Of a DNA stretch of 64,000 nucleotides, positions 46,760-55,394 are shown piece by piece; position 1 is the stretch's first letter, and each line of letters starts with the position of its first letter. The notes beneath the pieces are model-generated. The model ran no database searches. It saw only the letters and a program-made list of their open reading frames with translations, and was not told the origin of the DNA. The stretch spans positions 201,696 to 265,695 of the forward strand of contig CAUHNW010000001.1 in assembly GCA_959607825.1 (NCBI GenBank), given 5' to 3'. The stretch comes from HGM13006 sp900757695. Lineage in GTDB: Bacteria > Bacillota > Clostridia > Oscillospirales > Oscillospiraceae. The translations under genes and the position numbers were made by a program.

Positions 46760-46963
46760 CGCTGAACCATCCTTTGTCAAATCATGATCATCACATACTT
46801 TTCCATCGGGAGCTTCTGTAATATTTCTATTGTATGTCTCAGCCCCAGTTCAAGGTCGTATCTCTTCCAGATGCCGAGGATATTGGCTCTGATTCTGTTA
46901 AAAATAATGATACAATCTCTTTGGTTTCTGATGCTGCCGCTAAGAATTCGTTCTGGGGATTTA

Positions 46964-48331
46964 TCAGGCGGCCAGTCCCGGGAACAGCATGCACATCAGG
47001 ATCACCGCAACCATACCGATAAATATGTACAGTACCGTGGTTCGGAAGATGGGACCATAACCCTCCTTGTGGGTCAGACCGCAGGTCATCAGTGCGGAAA
47101 TAACTGCCGCATTGATGGGGATGGTGTCCAAAATGGAAATGGCAAAGCAGCCGATCCGGTGTGCGGCAGAGAGGTTCAGTCCAATGTCCTGCGCGATAGG
47201 CCCAAAGATGCCGGCGGAAAGCTGCAGTCCGGCCACAGCGTTTCCTGCCAGGAAGCCGGACAGGGACGCGGAGGTAGCCCACGCAATCAGCGGATTGACC
47301 TTGGTGGCCATGGCGGTAAACAGGTCAGACAGATAGGCAAAGCCACTGGAGGCCTGGATCACGGTGGCCAGACCCATCTGGATTGCCATGGGCAGGAATA
47401 CCATCGCGGTCCCCTGGGCACCCTTTTCCGCCAACCCCAGGTAGGGCTTCACCTTCTCCTGGGGCGTATAAATGTGGTTGCACAGGACGATGCAGCCCAG
47501 CAGGGTGCCGCACAACAGACTCAGCACCACATTGATTCCCAAGATCATATTCATGACTGCCACCAGCAGGATGGGCAGCAGGGACAGAATCGGATTGGGC
47601 AGTGCCTTGGTATTATCCAGAGGCGGGATATTGGCATTGCCCACCTCAAAATGCTCGTCCTTCTTTTCCGCCTTCTTCACGGCAGAAAACAGGTAGATCA
47701 CATCGCAGATCAGGATCACGGCGACACCCACCAGCCCAGGGATCAGGGCAGCAGTAGTCTTGGTGCCCAGGAACATGGACGCCAGGATATTGCCGTTGGT
47801 CAAGGGCGTACCAGGGCAGCAGACTGCGGTGGTAACACCCGCAAACAGGGTTGCAGGCAGCAGCCGGCGGGGAATATCCAGCTGCTCGAAGATCATCATG
47901 CCGATGGGCAGCAGCGTAAAGACGCAGACAAAAGCGTCCAGGCCGCCGAAACCAAAGATGATGGAGATCAGCATGAATGTGATGAGTCCGCGCATCTTAC
48001 CGTTGATGCCTGTGGCGTTCCGCACAATCAGCTTGTTCAGAGACCGGGCGATGGAACGGGCTGCTCCTGTGTGCAGGTAGACCTGCGCGAACAGCTGGGC
48101 CATCAGGAAGGTCAGGAAGAACATAGACAGTGCGGACTGCATACCAGTGATGAAAGTCGCTGGCTCTGCCATTGGGCCGGAGCCGCCAATCAGCGTTGCC
48201 ATGGGGTCCATGCCGTTGACAAGGCACACCAGCAGCGCACCGATCAGCATGGAGATCGTGGGGTTCAGGCCCTTATAGACCGTATAAATCACAAAGGCCA
48301 GTGGGATAAGAAGCAGTAATAAGTTGACCAA
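46964..48331 (-). CDS. GntP-like membrane permease
   Basis: 455 aa from a TTG start at 48331, chosen because AAGGAG lies 8 bases upstream; an ATG six codons earlier overlaps that region and has no site. Ten or more hydrophobic segments. The repeats with GFGGLDAFVCVFTLLPIG and NAVAGLQLSAGIFGP, and a central hydrophilic loop, fit the GntP/ion-transporter superfamily of organic-anion symporters. It is the only transporter in the window and does not use binding proteins. A type A operator precedes it. The substrate, probably an organic acid, is inferred. Confidence 0.75.
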   Translation of the reverse strand: MVNLLLLLIPLAFVIYTVYKGLNPTISMLIGALLVCLVNGMDPMATLIGGSGPMAEPATFITGMQSALSMFFLTFLMAQLFAQVYLHTGAARSIARSLNKLIVRNATGINGKMRGLITFMLISIIFGFGGLDAFVCVFTLLPIGMMIFEQLDIPRRLLPATLFAGVTTAVCCPGTPLTNGNILASMFLGTKTTAALIPGLVGVAVILICDVIYLFSAVKKAEKKDEHFEVGNANIPPLDNTKALPNPILSLLPILLVAVMNMILGINVVLSLLCGTLLGCIVLCNHIYTPQEKVKPYLGLAEKGAQGTAMVFLPMAIQMGLATVIQASSGFAYLSDLFTAMATKVNPLIAWATSASLSGFLAGNAVAGLQLSAGIFGPIAQDIGLNLSAAHRIGCFAISILDTIPINAAVISALMTCGLTHKEGYGPIFRTTVLYIFIGMVAVILMCMLFPGLAA

Positions 48332-48436
48332 TTTTCTTTCTCCTTTCATTTCCGAAGTCCCAGCAATTCCGGGACTTTTTTTCCATAGTTTTCAACCGTT
48401 CAGGCGTTTCTTGCCTCAGCCGCCTATAGCGCATTC

Positions 48437-48498
48437 ATTATACATTGTGAAAAGTTGACACAAGGGATATAATTTGACCATCGTGACACATTTTGACC
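48437..48498. promoter_or_regulatory. Type A operator (triple half-site) before GntP
   Basis: ATTTGACC (48472-48479) and TTTTGACC (48491-48498) have a 19-bp period with GTG at 48483-48485. A further half-site AGTTGACA lies exactly 19 bases earlier (48453-48460). Minus-strand TATAAT at 48437-48442 is 30 bases from the middle half-site. Confidence 0.7.
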
Positions 48499-48577
48499 AT
48501 TTTCGCAGACCACAAATCCAACACAGCGGGACCCGAGACCGCTTGCTGCAGCTTCGGGTCCTTTGTATGGGAATGGA

Positions 48578-48612
48578 AAGGAATCTAGTTGATGTGGGCG
48601 TCTTAGGCTACC
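48578..48612 (-). pseudogene. Decayed SBP C-terminus after ferredoxin 2
   Basis: The reading QLVA-stop-DAHIN-stop lines up with the SBP8 tail QAAYDAYAK-stop, and the bases after it (CCTTTGTATGGGAATGGAAAGGA) are the counterpart of the sequence after SBP8 near 56488. It directly follows ferredoxin 2, the same order as Fd1-SBP3. The SBP gene was probably deleted, leaving its last codons and terminator. Confidence 0.5.
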
Positions 48613-48628
48613 AATTGAGAACAAATGC

Positions 48629-48796
48629 TCACGCTTCTTCGATTGCTTCAGCAGGGCAGTTCTCGTAACAGCTTCCACACGCGATACAGGTGTCCTGATC
48701 AATAACACGAATACCATCGCCCATGAAAATGGCGGATACTGGGCAGTTGCTCTGGCACAAGCCGCAGCCAATACATTCTTCTGTAATCTTGTACAT
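48629..48796 (-). CDS. Small 2[4Fe-4S] ferredoxin Fd2
   Basis: 55 aa from ATG 48796 (AAGGAGG 8 bases upstream). Cluster motifs CIGCGLCQSNCP and CIACGSCYENCP. About two thirds identical to Fd1 by eye. It stands alone now, followed by the stump of an SBP. Probably an electron donor to the same flavoenzymes. Confidence 0.93.
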   Translation of the reverse strand: MYKITEECIGCGLCQSNCPVSAIFMGDGIRVIDQDTCIACGSCYENCPAEAIEEA

Positions 48797-49241
48797 ACTT
48801 TTTCCTCCTTAAAATTACATAGCAGCCCTTTGGGCGCTGCATATGGTTTTTGTGAGTTCCATACCGCAGGTCAAGTGCAGGTTCGGATTACGCCCCGGCA
48901 CGGGAATAATTAGTAAGTTGCCGCCAGCTGCTTTCATCGAAACTCCGGCAGCTGGCGGCTGTAAAGGGAGATAAGGGAATGAGTCTGTCTTAGGCGTGCC
49001 AAACCAGCGTGCAATATAGAAGCGCCCAGAATCTGACTGGAGTTTTTGCTTCATGCATAAAAGCAGATTACAATTCAAATTTATTTCTCTTGGGCGTTAT
49101 TATAGTATCATTATAGCAATTGGAAATTCTCCAAGAAAGTAAAACTTTGTAGACTTTGTGTTGCAGAATTTCAACATTTTCACATCCTGCCTACATTTGC
49201 GCAAAAAGAGACAGGACATTCCCAGAAGCGCCTTGTCATTG
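48797..49241. other. Non-coding region upstream of ferredoxin 2
   Basis: 445 bases. GCCGCCAGCTGC (48920-48931) and GCAGCTGGCGGC (48948-48959) form a perfect 12-bp hairpin. Two minus-strand TATAAT elements lie at 49099-49104 and 49110-49115. An 87-codon minus-strand frame within it has no ribosome binding site and no family signal, so I do not call it. The region probably holds the Fd2 promoter and the end of the SBP7-FldE unit. Confidence 0.5.
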
Positions 49242-49384
49242 TTACAGTGCCATAACCGCCTCGTAGGCAGCATGCAGACAATAATGCAGATCGCCAGGCT
49301 TCAGATTGTCACCAATCACATACACCTCAGGTGCCAGATTGCGGAATGCTTCCACCTGTTGCAAGGTATTGTTCCCCTTCCGGA
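49242..49384 (-). pseudogene. C-terminal stump of an OYE-type reductase
   Basis: The frame reads VEAFRNLAPEVYVIGDNLKP then GDLHYCLHAAYEAVMAL and stop, matching the OYE1 end (AEAFRSLAPEFYIIGDNMIP ... FVAAMSL). It begins directly after the FldE stop codon, so a deletion joined FldE to the last 45 codons or so of a lost fourth reductase. There is no start codon. Confidence 0.85.
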
Positions 49385-50248
49385 TTAGCTGATGGAGATA
49401 TACTGGGAGCCAGGCGTTTTCCTCTTGCCGTCCCAGGAGTAGAAATAGTCCTCCACCAGATCCGCGATCAGTGCCTTTGCCTTCATCTCGTCTCTGGGGC
49501 CGGGCTTCTGGTCCATATGCGTGTGGAAAAAGTAAGAGCCAATATGCTTGGTTCCGTCGGCGTCCACATATACCTTGGGTGCGGGAATATCTCCGCCAAA
49601 GGTCATGGGCTTCTCCCCGTCTTTCAGCCCTGCGGGGCCGAACTCCATGCCGCAGCAGGCAAACTTGCCCACAGGAATGCAGTTTCGGTTCCGAAGGTAC
49701 AGCTCCAGTGTTTCCAGCGTGGCAAGGCATTCGCTGGAGCCCAGCATGCCGCCGCCGTAGGTGCAGAATGCAATACCCAGCGGCTGATAGACCTCCTGGG
49801 GGAAGGGGCCGCCGTCATACATATAGTACCCTTTTGTATAGTCATCCCGCTGGAAGTGGGGACCCGGCAATTGGGGCATGGCGCCGGGTTCCCCGGGACC
49901 ATCAGGCATCTGCATCTCCTTGGGGAAACCCGCGCCGCCGTCGTTGAAGCCCTTGCCCGCATCGGCATTGGCGGTCACATTGGCCTCCAGGTCGCTGCCG
50001 CCACCGGGGCTGAACAGCTTTATCATGGCTTTTGTGGGGGCTCCGGCAATGATGGGGCTCCCCAGGCAGACCACATCGTAGTCCTCAAAGTAGGTTTTTC
50101 CCTCGTAGATATCCCAGTCCATCTTGTTCTTTACCCGGATGCTGGTGACCTCCATGTTGTAGTGTTCAAAGGTCTCCTGGAACCATCCGGCGACCTTGGC
50201 GGTATTGCCGGTGATACTGGAGTAGATAATCAGTGCTTTTCCTTTCAT
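49385..50248 (-). CDS. Flavodoxin-fold protein FldE
   Basis: 287 aa, no N-terminal beta domain. Phosphate loop IYSSITGNTAKVA, second loop IAFCTYGGGMLGSSEC. A short Pro/Gly/Met insert (QMPDGPGEPGAMPQLPG, about 106-131) sits where FldB, FldC and FldD have PGG tracts. FACCGMEFGPAG and the tail QYISIS match FldD closely. Overlap-free, 10 bases after MaoC4. Its last bases adjoin the reductase stump. Confidence 0.85.
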   Translation of the reverse strand: MKGKALIIYSSITGNTAKVAGWFQETFEHYNMEVTSIRVKNKMDWDIYEGKTYFEDYDVVCLGSPIIAGAPTKAMIKLFSPGGGSDLEANVTANADAGKGFNDGGAGFPKEMQMPDGPGEPGAMPQLPGPHFQRDDYTKGYYMYDGGPFPQEVYQPLGIAFCTYGGGMLGSSECLATLETLELYLRNRNCIPVGKFACCGMEFGPAGLKDGEKPMTFGGDIPAPKVYVDADGTKHIGSYFFHTHMDQKPGPRDEMKAKALIADLVEDYFYSWDGKRKTPGSQYISIS

Positions 50249-50258
50249 GGGTTCCCTC

Positions 50259-51506
50259 TCATTCTCTGGTGGGCAGGATCACAGTGGCCTCTGCGGCAGT
50301 ACACTTGTGCCCCTCAAAGGTCTCGTTCCAGCAGATGAAATCCACCTTTGCGCCCTCTTCGTCCTTATACTTTCTGACTGCGACAGCCTTGCAGACCACC
50401 ATATCGCCGATGCAGATATGGGTATCGCACACGGCATCCTCCATACCGGGAACCTGGCGGATAATGGGGTTGGCCATAGGGCCGTTTCGCCAGTTCAGGC
50501 GGCGGAGCCAGCCGTCGTCGCCGATAAACCCGGTGATCATATTCAGCATGACCCGGCGGCCGTAGGCCATCATCACAAACAGCCGCGGGAACTCGCCCAT
50601 GGTGTTGATGCTCTGCTCTACCCGGCGCATATGCCGGATACCGTCCTCTGTCACATAGATCTGGTCCGGGTTGCCGCTCTGGGTGCGGATCGTCTCCTTT
50701 GCCCTGCCGGCGTTCATCATGGAGAACTCGCCGCCCATGTAGACGGCGTCCACCAGAGTCAGGGGATGACTGCTGACCGGATTGGGGGAATAGCCCACTT
50801 CAACGTCCTCCCAGTAGAGGGTGTCTGCACCACGGTAGGTCTCCGCGTCCCACATGGCGAAGATCTTCTCCCAGTCCTCGTCGGTGTAGATGTGCTGGTC
50901 ATCCACTTTCATACCCCAGGTGGCCAGGGCTGCGGCGGGACCGTCGGGCAGGGCGCCTCTGGACATGGCATTGCGGCCATAGCCCTCGCCATAGGCCACC
51001 AGCTCGCCGTTCTGGTTGTAGCTTTTGGTGCCTGCCACAAAGGAAAATTCCCGGTAGGGGCTGCCTTCGGCAGGGGTGGTGTCCAGGATCTCCTCAAAAT
51101 CGTAGACCTCGGTGATGGTATCGCCCACCTTGATGGGCCTGTAGCATTCCAGCAGGCCGCCGTCGTTGCCGGTGACCATGGTGCCGAAGGTCCGGTGCAT
51201 GAACATGGGGAAGCTGCCCTCGGAGAACATCTCCGGCGGGGCGATCATGGAGCCGTACTTGGTATGCTTGGCATATTCGGGATCTGTGAACAGCTTGGAG
51301 GTGTACCGATAGTTGCAAAAGCTGCGGATGGATTCCTCGGTGACCAGCACGTTGGTCCTGGGACCTCCGGGAGTCCGGCAGGCGGCGCTCTTCCGGGCCT
51401 TTACGTCATCGGGATCGTCCCGGTGGACCAGGGACGCCCGGCGTTCGTCCAGTTCCTGCTGCTGTTCGGGGGTATATTGGTCGGGATAATAAATCGTTTT
51501 ACTCAT
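50259..51506 (-). CDS. MaoC-like double hot-dog protein MaoC4
   Basis: 415 aa, the shortest member. Signature YYPDQYTPEQQ, first hot-dog with RYTSKLFTDPEYAKH (hydratase Asp and His both replaced), a linker ending LYWEDVEVGYSP, and a second hot-dog with MITGFIGDDGWLRRLNW, ending EATVILPTRE. It lacks the Pro/Gly insert of the others, which marks that insert as an add-on. Unit SBP7-betaH3-MaoC4-FldE. Possible CoA-ester or steroid-like ligand binding is inferred from ChsH-type relatives only. Confidence 0.78.
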   Translation of the reverse strand: MSKTIYYPDQYTPEQQQELDERRASLVHRDDPDDVKARKSAACRTPGGPRTNVLVTEESIRSFCNYRYTSKLFTDPEYAKHTKYGSMIAPPEMFSEGSFPMFMHRTFGTMVTGNDGGLLECYRPIKVGDTITEVYDFEEILDTTPAEGSPYREFSFVAGTKSYNQNGELVAYGEGYGRNAMSRGALPDGPAAALATWGMKVDDQHIYTDEDWEKIFAMWDAETYRGADTLYWEDVEVGYSPNPVSSHPLTLVDAVYMGGEFSMMNAGRAKETIRTQSGNPDQIYVTEDGIRHMRRVEQSINTMGEFPRLFVMMAYGRRVMLNMITGFIGDDGWLRRLNWRNGPMANPIIRQVPGMEDAVCDTHICIGDMVVCKAVAVRKYKDEEGAKVDFICWNETFEGHKCTAAEATVILPTRE

Positions 51507-51564
51507 AAGAATACAGTCCTTTCTTCGATTATTAAATCAGAGGAATCTCTTTCCGTCGTAGTGT

Positions 51565-53424
51565 TCAGTTTCCCTCTGCCGCAGGCATTACGGTCAGTGT
51601 GCCATCCAGATTCTTGCGGACGCGGCCATTTAACCGGCAGCCCTCCCCCACAGACAGGGAGTTGATGATTCCTGGGGCAGTAACGTTCCAGACAGCGCCA
51701 TCCCGGAGCGTGACATCCACAGTGTTTTCCCCGCCAAAATAGTTGCGGTTCTCCACATGGCCGAGATAGTAATATTCCTTGATCGTAAAGAACGTGTTCT
51801 GCTTACCGTTTTCGTCAACATGGCGGGTTTCTGTTGCGGAAATTGCACCAGTCAAAACGGTATTTGCCCCAAGGTCCACATGCAAGGGCTTGGCAATCTG
51901 CCTGTAATAGCCGGAACCATTGAAAATGTCCCCTGTCAGTGTGACATTCTCTGCGCGGAAATAGCAGTCTGGCTGAAAGCCGGGTGCGCCGGGACCTTCC
52001 GGTTCCTGGTCCCCACCGCCCTCAGGAACAGGACCAGGGAACGCTCCTTCCGGACCGTCTGGCCCCGGGCCAGCGCCAAAGCCAAAGGGGTCTGTGTTCT
52101 GCTCAGAAAGCGGCATCTTGCAGGTGACCATGCCGTTCTCCGAGGGCCAGCCCTCCGGCTCATGGAACTCGGTGTTGAACACGGGACCGTGCTCCGTCCA
52201 AGTGGTGCCGACGATATTGTCATCATCGTCCATCATCTGGAACAGAACCCCCTTTTCTGCATGGACCGTCGTTCCATCCAGCACGTTGACGGTCACGCCG
52301 CTTGACTTCACAAGAAATGCTGCGCTCCCCGCGTAGATCTCCGTTCCTTCCGTGTAGGTGACAGTTCCGTCGCCGTGGGCCATCAAAGCAAACTCGGCCT
52401 CAATGCGGGTATTGCGGCCCTTGCCGGGAGCCTCATAGACAGTCTCTCCTGTGATTGGAGAAATCAGCTGAATGGTTCCTTTCGAGGATTTATACAATGC
52501 AGTGCCTCTGCGGAGGACAGCCCCATGGGCACCCACTTTAATATCTGCACCAGAAAATTCCTCATAGGCTTTACCAATGAGATAGGACCCATAGCCAGAA
52601 CCATATTTGACCGCATAGGGATCCTGGGCATCCGATTCGGGTACATTTTCGCCCAGAAGGATCATGTCAGAATCCACAACATAAAGATGCATGTTCTGCC
52701 CCGCATCCGTGGAGAACACGCCCCACTGGTTGGCCTTGAAGCAGGTGTCAATGACATAGGCTGTCCCCCGGTCACCCATCAGGTTGATGCCCCGGGCGTT
52801 TCCGCTGATACCCAGCACCCAAGGCGGTGCAACCATAGTATTCTGGTTTGCAGAGTTCACATATCCGTCATAGAGCTTGCCGCCGCGGATGGCCACGTTG
52901 CAATCCTTGAACAGGCATTCCGTACGGTCATCGCAGAATACGGCGGGTTTGGCCACGCCCTGGCAGTTAATCTTTGTGCGCTCCACCCGGAATTTCGCGC
53001 CGCGGAACCCGGCCAGCACTGCACCATATCCAGTAAAGTCATTGACATGCTTTCCGTCGGAGTTCGTATGGAAGTTCAAGACAGAATCCTGGATGGTGAA
53101 TGTACCGCCATCGTTGATCACTGCCGTAAAATCATCGGAGGTAGAATTGATTACTGCGCCCCTGAGCGTACCGTCGTCAACGGCCCCTCCCTGAATTGCA
53201 CCCAGGACGGAGTTGTCCCGGTCCAGCCCTCCGGCGTTTACCATGACTGCGGCCCGGTAGGGCTCAACACCGCGCCTTTTGTAGCTGCCGGGGATCTCTG
53301 CCAGTTTGTCTGTGAAAACGAATTCAGCAGTATCCGGGTATTCCTGCTCTGGGCAATAAGGGACCTCTACGCCATCTAGAATGACTGTGACCAGCTTTTC
53401 CGCTGGTGCGGTGCATTTTTTCAT
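51565..53424 (-). CDS. Cytoplasmic beta-helix protein betaH3
   Basis: 619 aa from ATG 53424 (GAGGAA at 7 bases), the longest of three. No signal peptide. Coils include TFTIQDSVLNFHTNSDG, FRVERTKINCQGVAKP, LFKDCNVAIRGGKLYDG and AYVIDTCFKANQWGVFSTDAG, in the same order as betaH1 and betaH2. The Pro/Gly segment is near the C-terminus (about 445-483, GPGPDGPEGAFPGP) instead of the N-terminus. Sixteen bases after SBP7. No catalytic motif is recognised. Confidence 0.72.
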   Translation of the reverse strand: MKKCTAPAEKLVTVILDGVEVPYCPEQEYPDTAEFVFTDKLAEIPGSYKRRGVEPYRAAVMVNAGGLDRDNSVLGAIQGGAVDDGTLRGAVINSTSDDFTAVINDGGTFTIQDSVLNFHTNSDGKHVNDFTGYGAVLAGFRGAKFRVERTKINCQGVAKPAVFCDDRTECLFKDCNVAIRGGKLYDGYVNSANQNTMVAPPWVLGISGNARGINLMGDRGTAYVIDTCFKANQWGVFSTDAGQNMHLYVVDSDMILLGENVPESDAQDPYAVKYGSGYGSYLIGKAYEEFSGADIKVGAHGAVLRRGTALYKSSKGTIQLISPITGETVYEAPGKGRNTRIEAEFALMAHGDGTVTYTEGTEIYAGSAAFLVKSSGVTVNVLDGTTVHAEKGVLFQMMDDDDNIVGTTWTEHGPVFNTEFHEPEGWPSENGMVTCKMPLSEQNTDPFGFGAGPGPDGPEGAFPGPVPEGGGDQEPEGPGAPGFQPDCYFRAENVTLTGDIFNGSGYYRQIAKPLHVDLGANTVLTGAISATETRHVDENGKQNTFFTIKEYYYLGHVENRNYFGGENTVDVTLRDGAVWNVTAPGIINSLSVGEGCRLNGRVRKNLDGTLTVMPAAEGN

Positions 53425-53439
53425 AGCAATTTTCCTCAC

Positions 53440-55188
53440 TTATCTAGCATTGTAGCGGTCCAGTGCACTCTGATAGGCACTCAGACAGTCTGACATGCCC
53501 ATGGAATTGCATGTGTCCACATAGGTATCCCACTCGGTTTCCACATCCAACTCTCCCATGATGAACTTCGGTACGCACTCGGCAATATAGGTTGTCACGT
53601 CACTGCCAGCTGCACCGACAATACTGCTTTCATCTGTTGTGAGGGTCGCATTGGGATAGGACCATGTACCATCACAGTTTGCGGTCCATACATCTCTGGC
53701 TTCCGATTGGACATCGTCATAGAAGATGGCCGTCCGGTCCTGCGCGCCCATTCCCATGTCAGAGCTGCCGATGGAGTACAGCAGAAGCGCAACAGCGGGA
53801 ACCAAGTCATATTCGTTGTTCAGGATCACATCAGTGTATTCCACCTGGCCATCCACCAGATTGTAGCTCTCGCCTTCCACGCCGTAATTCTTCAGGTAGT
53901 AGCCCTCCTCGGTATACCAGAAGTCCAGATAGCCCAGTGCCAGTTCCACGTTTTCGCAGTCGGTGGAGATTGCAATGCCGCTGGTGCCGGTGGAGGAACC
54001 AAACAGTCTGGACGTGCTGATTGTGTGGTTGATCTCCCCGTCATAGGTGAAATACACCGGTGCAATCGCGAAGTCCTCGTTGGGGCACATGGAATAGTAA
54101 TTGGAAATACTGTTGATATTGCCAGCCCAAACACCCAGGTTGTCCTCTGCAATCAACTCCTCGTCATGACCGCCCATGTTGGAAGCAGAAACAGAGACAA
54201 AATCGGGGTCGATCAAGCCCTCACTGTACCAGGTGTTCATTGTTCTGAGCCACTGGCGATAGTTCTCACTGGTAAAGTTGGAGTATACGGTGCCATCAAT
54301 CTGATAGATTGCCAGTTCACCGCTGGAAAGGTCCTGATAGTTATACAGGTTGAAGCTGGGCAGCAGCTGGCAGCAGGCAGAATTGAAATAGAAGGGGTTT
54401 GCACAATCCATCTCGCTCTGGAAGGCCAACAGCACATCGTGTAGTTCGTCGATGGTCGAGGGAATCTCCATATTCACCTTGTCAAGCCAGTCCGTCCGGA
54501 TGACCGATCCCTCAGCCTGGATAAAATAGTCGTTAAAGAAATAGAGCATCAGCATCTCGCCATCATCCGTAACCGTGCTCTTTTTCAGGTCTTTGTCTTC
54601 ATCGATCAGGTTCATGTAGGCGGGGCAGTATTCTTCCACATAGGGACTCAGATCCACGACGATATCTTCCGCATAGGCATTGGATACGCCGCCGCTGTAC
54701 TCCAGGTCGATGCCGGAAAGCATATCACTCAGATCGCCAGAAGCAATGTGCAGGGCAAAGAGCGTAGAACTCTCCATGCTGCTGACATTTGCAAAGTCCA
54801 CGGTGACACCGGTAATCTCAAAGGATTTCTGTACAGACGCATAGTCCTCGTAGCCCTGGATCCCATAATCGCCGCCCATGAATGTCAGGGGGCCCAGCGT
54901 GGGGGCTGCGCAGAACATACTGAGGGTCACTTGTTCCTCTGTCAGCGGGTAGCTCAGGTTCTCGCGGCGAACAAGCTCTGCGGCAAATTCCTCTGCGCCG
55001 GAGGTTTCTTCTACAGAAATAGGAGCTTCTGCCGGATCCTCCTCCGCATCCGGAGCCGTTTCTTCCACAGGGGCGTTCCCCCCGGAAGCAGCGCTGCCAA
55101 CAGAAGCGGCAGAACTTCCAGCAGCCGCACCTTCACAGCCTGTCAAAAGCACAAACAGCAGCGCCATAAGCAAACATAACTTTTTCAT
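53440..55188 (-). CDS. Solute-binding lipoprotein SBP7
   Basis: 582 aa. Lipobox LLTGC, Cys18, Ala/Glu/Pro linker. ASGDLSDMLSGIDLEYSGGVSNAYAED and WYSEGLIDPDF identify the fold; the tail is ALDRYNAR. Leads the SBP7-betaH3-MaoC4-FldE unit and is divergent from the LysR gene, so it is likely under LysR control instead of AraC. Confidence 0.88.
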   Translation of the reverse strand: MKKLCLLMALLFVLLTGCEGAAAGSSAASVGSAASGGNAPVEETAPDAEEDPAEAPISVEETSGAEEFAAELVRRENLSYPLTEEQVTLSMFCAAPTLGPLTFMGGDYGIQGYEDYASVQKSFEITGVTVDFANVSSMESSTLFALHIASGDLSDMLSGIDLEYSGGVSNAYAEDIVVDLSPYVEEYCPAYMNLIDEDKDLKKSTVTDDGEMLMLYFFNDYFIQAEGSVIRTDWLDKVNMEIPSTIDELHDVLLAFQSEMDCANPFYFNSACCQLLPSFNLYNYQDLSSGELAIYQIDGTVYSNFTSENYRQWLRTMNTWYSEGLIDPDFVSVSASNMGGHDEELIAEDNLGVWAGNINSISNYYSMCPNEDFAIAPVYFTYDGEINHTISTSRLFGSSTGTSGIAISTDCENVELALGYLDFWYTEEGYYLKNYGVEGESYNLVDGQVEYTDVILNNEYDLVPAVALLLYSIGSSDMGMGAQDRTAIFYDDVQSEARDVWTANCDGTWSYPNATLTTDESSIVGAAGSDVTTYIAECVPKFIMGELDVETEWDTYVDTCNSMGMSDCLSAYQSALDRYNAR

Positions 55189-55361
55189 AATGATCTCCCT
55201 TCATCAGGTGTTTTCCATCAGATTCTGTCCGGCTTTCGGCTTTTCCTCTTTACAGCAGAGACGTCCATTGTTATAATTGAAAAAACCGTTTCGACCGGAC
55301 CATCTGATAAATTCATCTTACCACATGGCCTGCGGCGAAACTAATGCCAAATACTTTGCTG

Positions 55362-55385
55362 ATTCATAACAATTTTGTTATGAAT
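55362..55385. promoter_or_regulatory. Perfect palindrome before the LysR gene
   Basis: ATTCATAACA (55362-55371) and TGTTATGAAT (55376-55385) are perfectly inverted around ATTT and contain a T-N11-A core typical of LysR boxes. It ends 9 bases before the LysR start, which suits autoregulation. Confidence 0.6.
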
Positions 55386-55394
55386 GGAGGAATT

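Noticed and set aside
48365..48386. Stem AAGTCCC/GGGACTT followed by T-run in the GntP leader
   Set aside because: The T-run is on the strand opposite to GntP and no plus-strand gene ends there, so a terminator role is unsupported.
48815..49078. 87-codon minus-strand frame upstream of ferredoxin 2
   Set aside because: No ribosome binding site, contains the hairpin at 48920-48959 and overlaps the probable promoter; no family signal.
49391..49730. Upstream part of the 162-codon frame that contains the OYE stump
   Set aside because: That part is a shadow of FldE in another frame; only the last 45 or so codons resemble a reductase.
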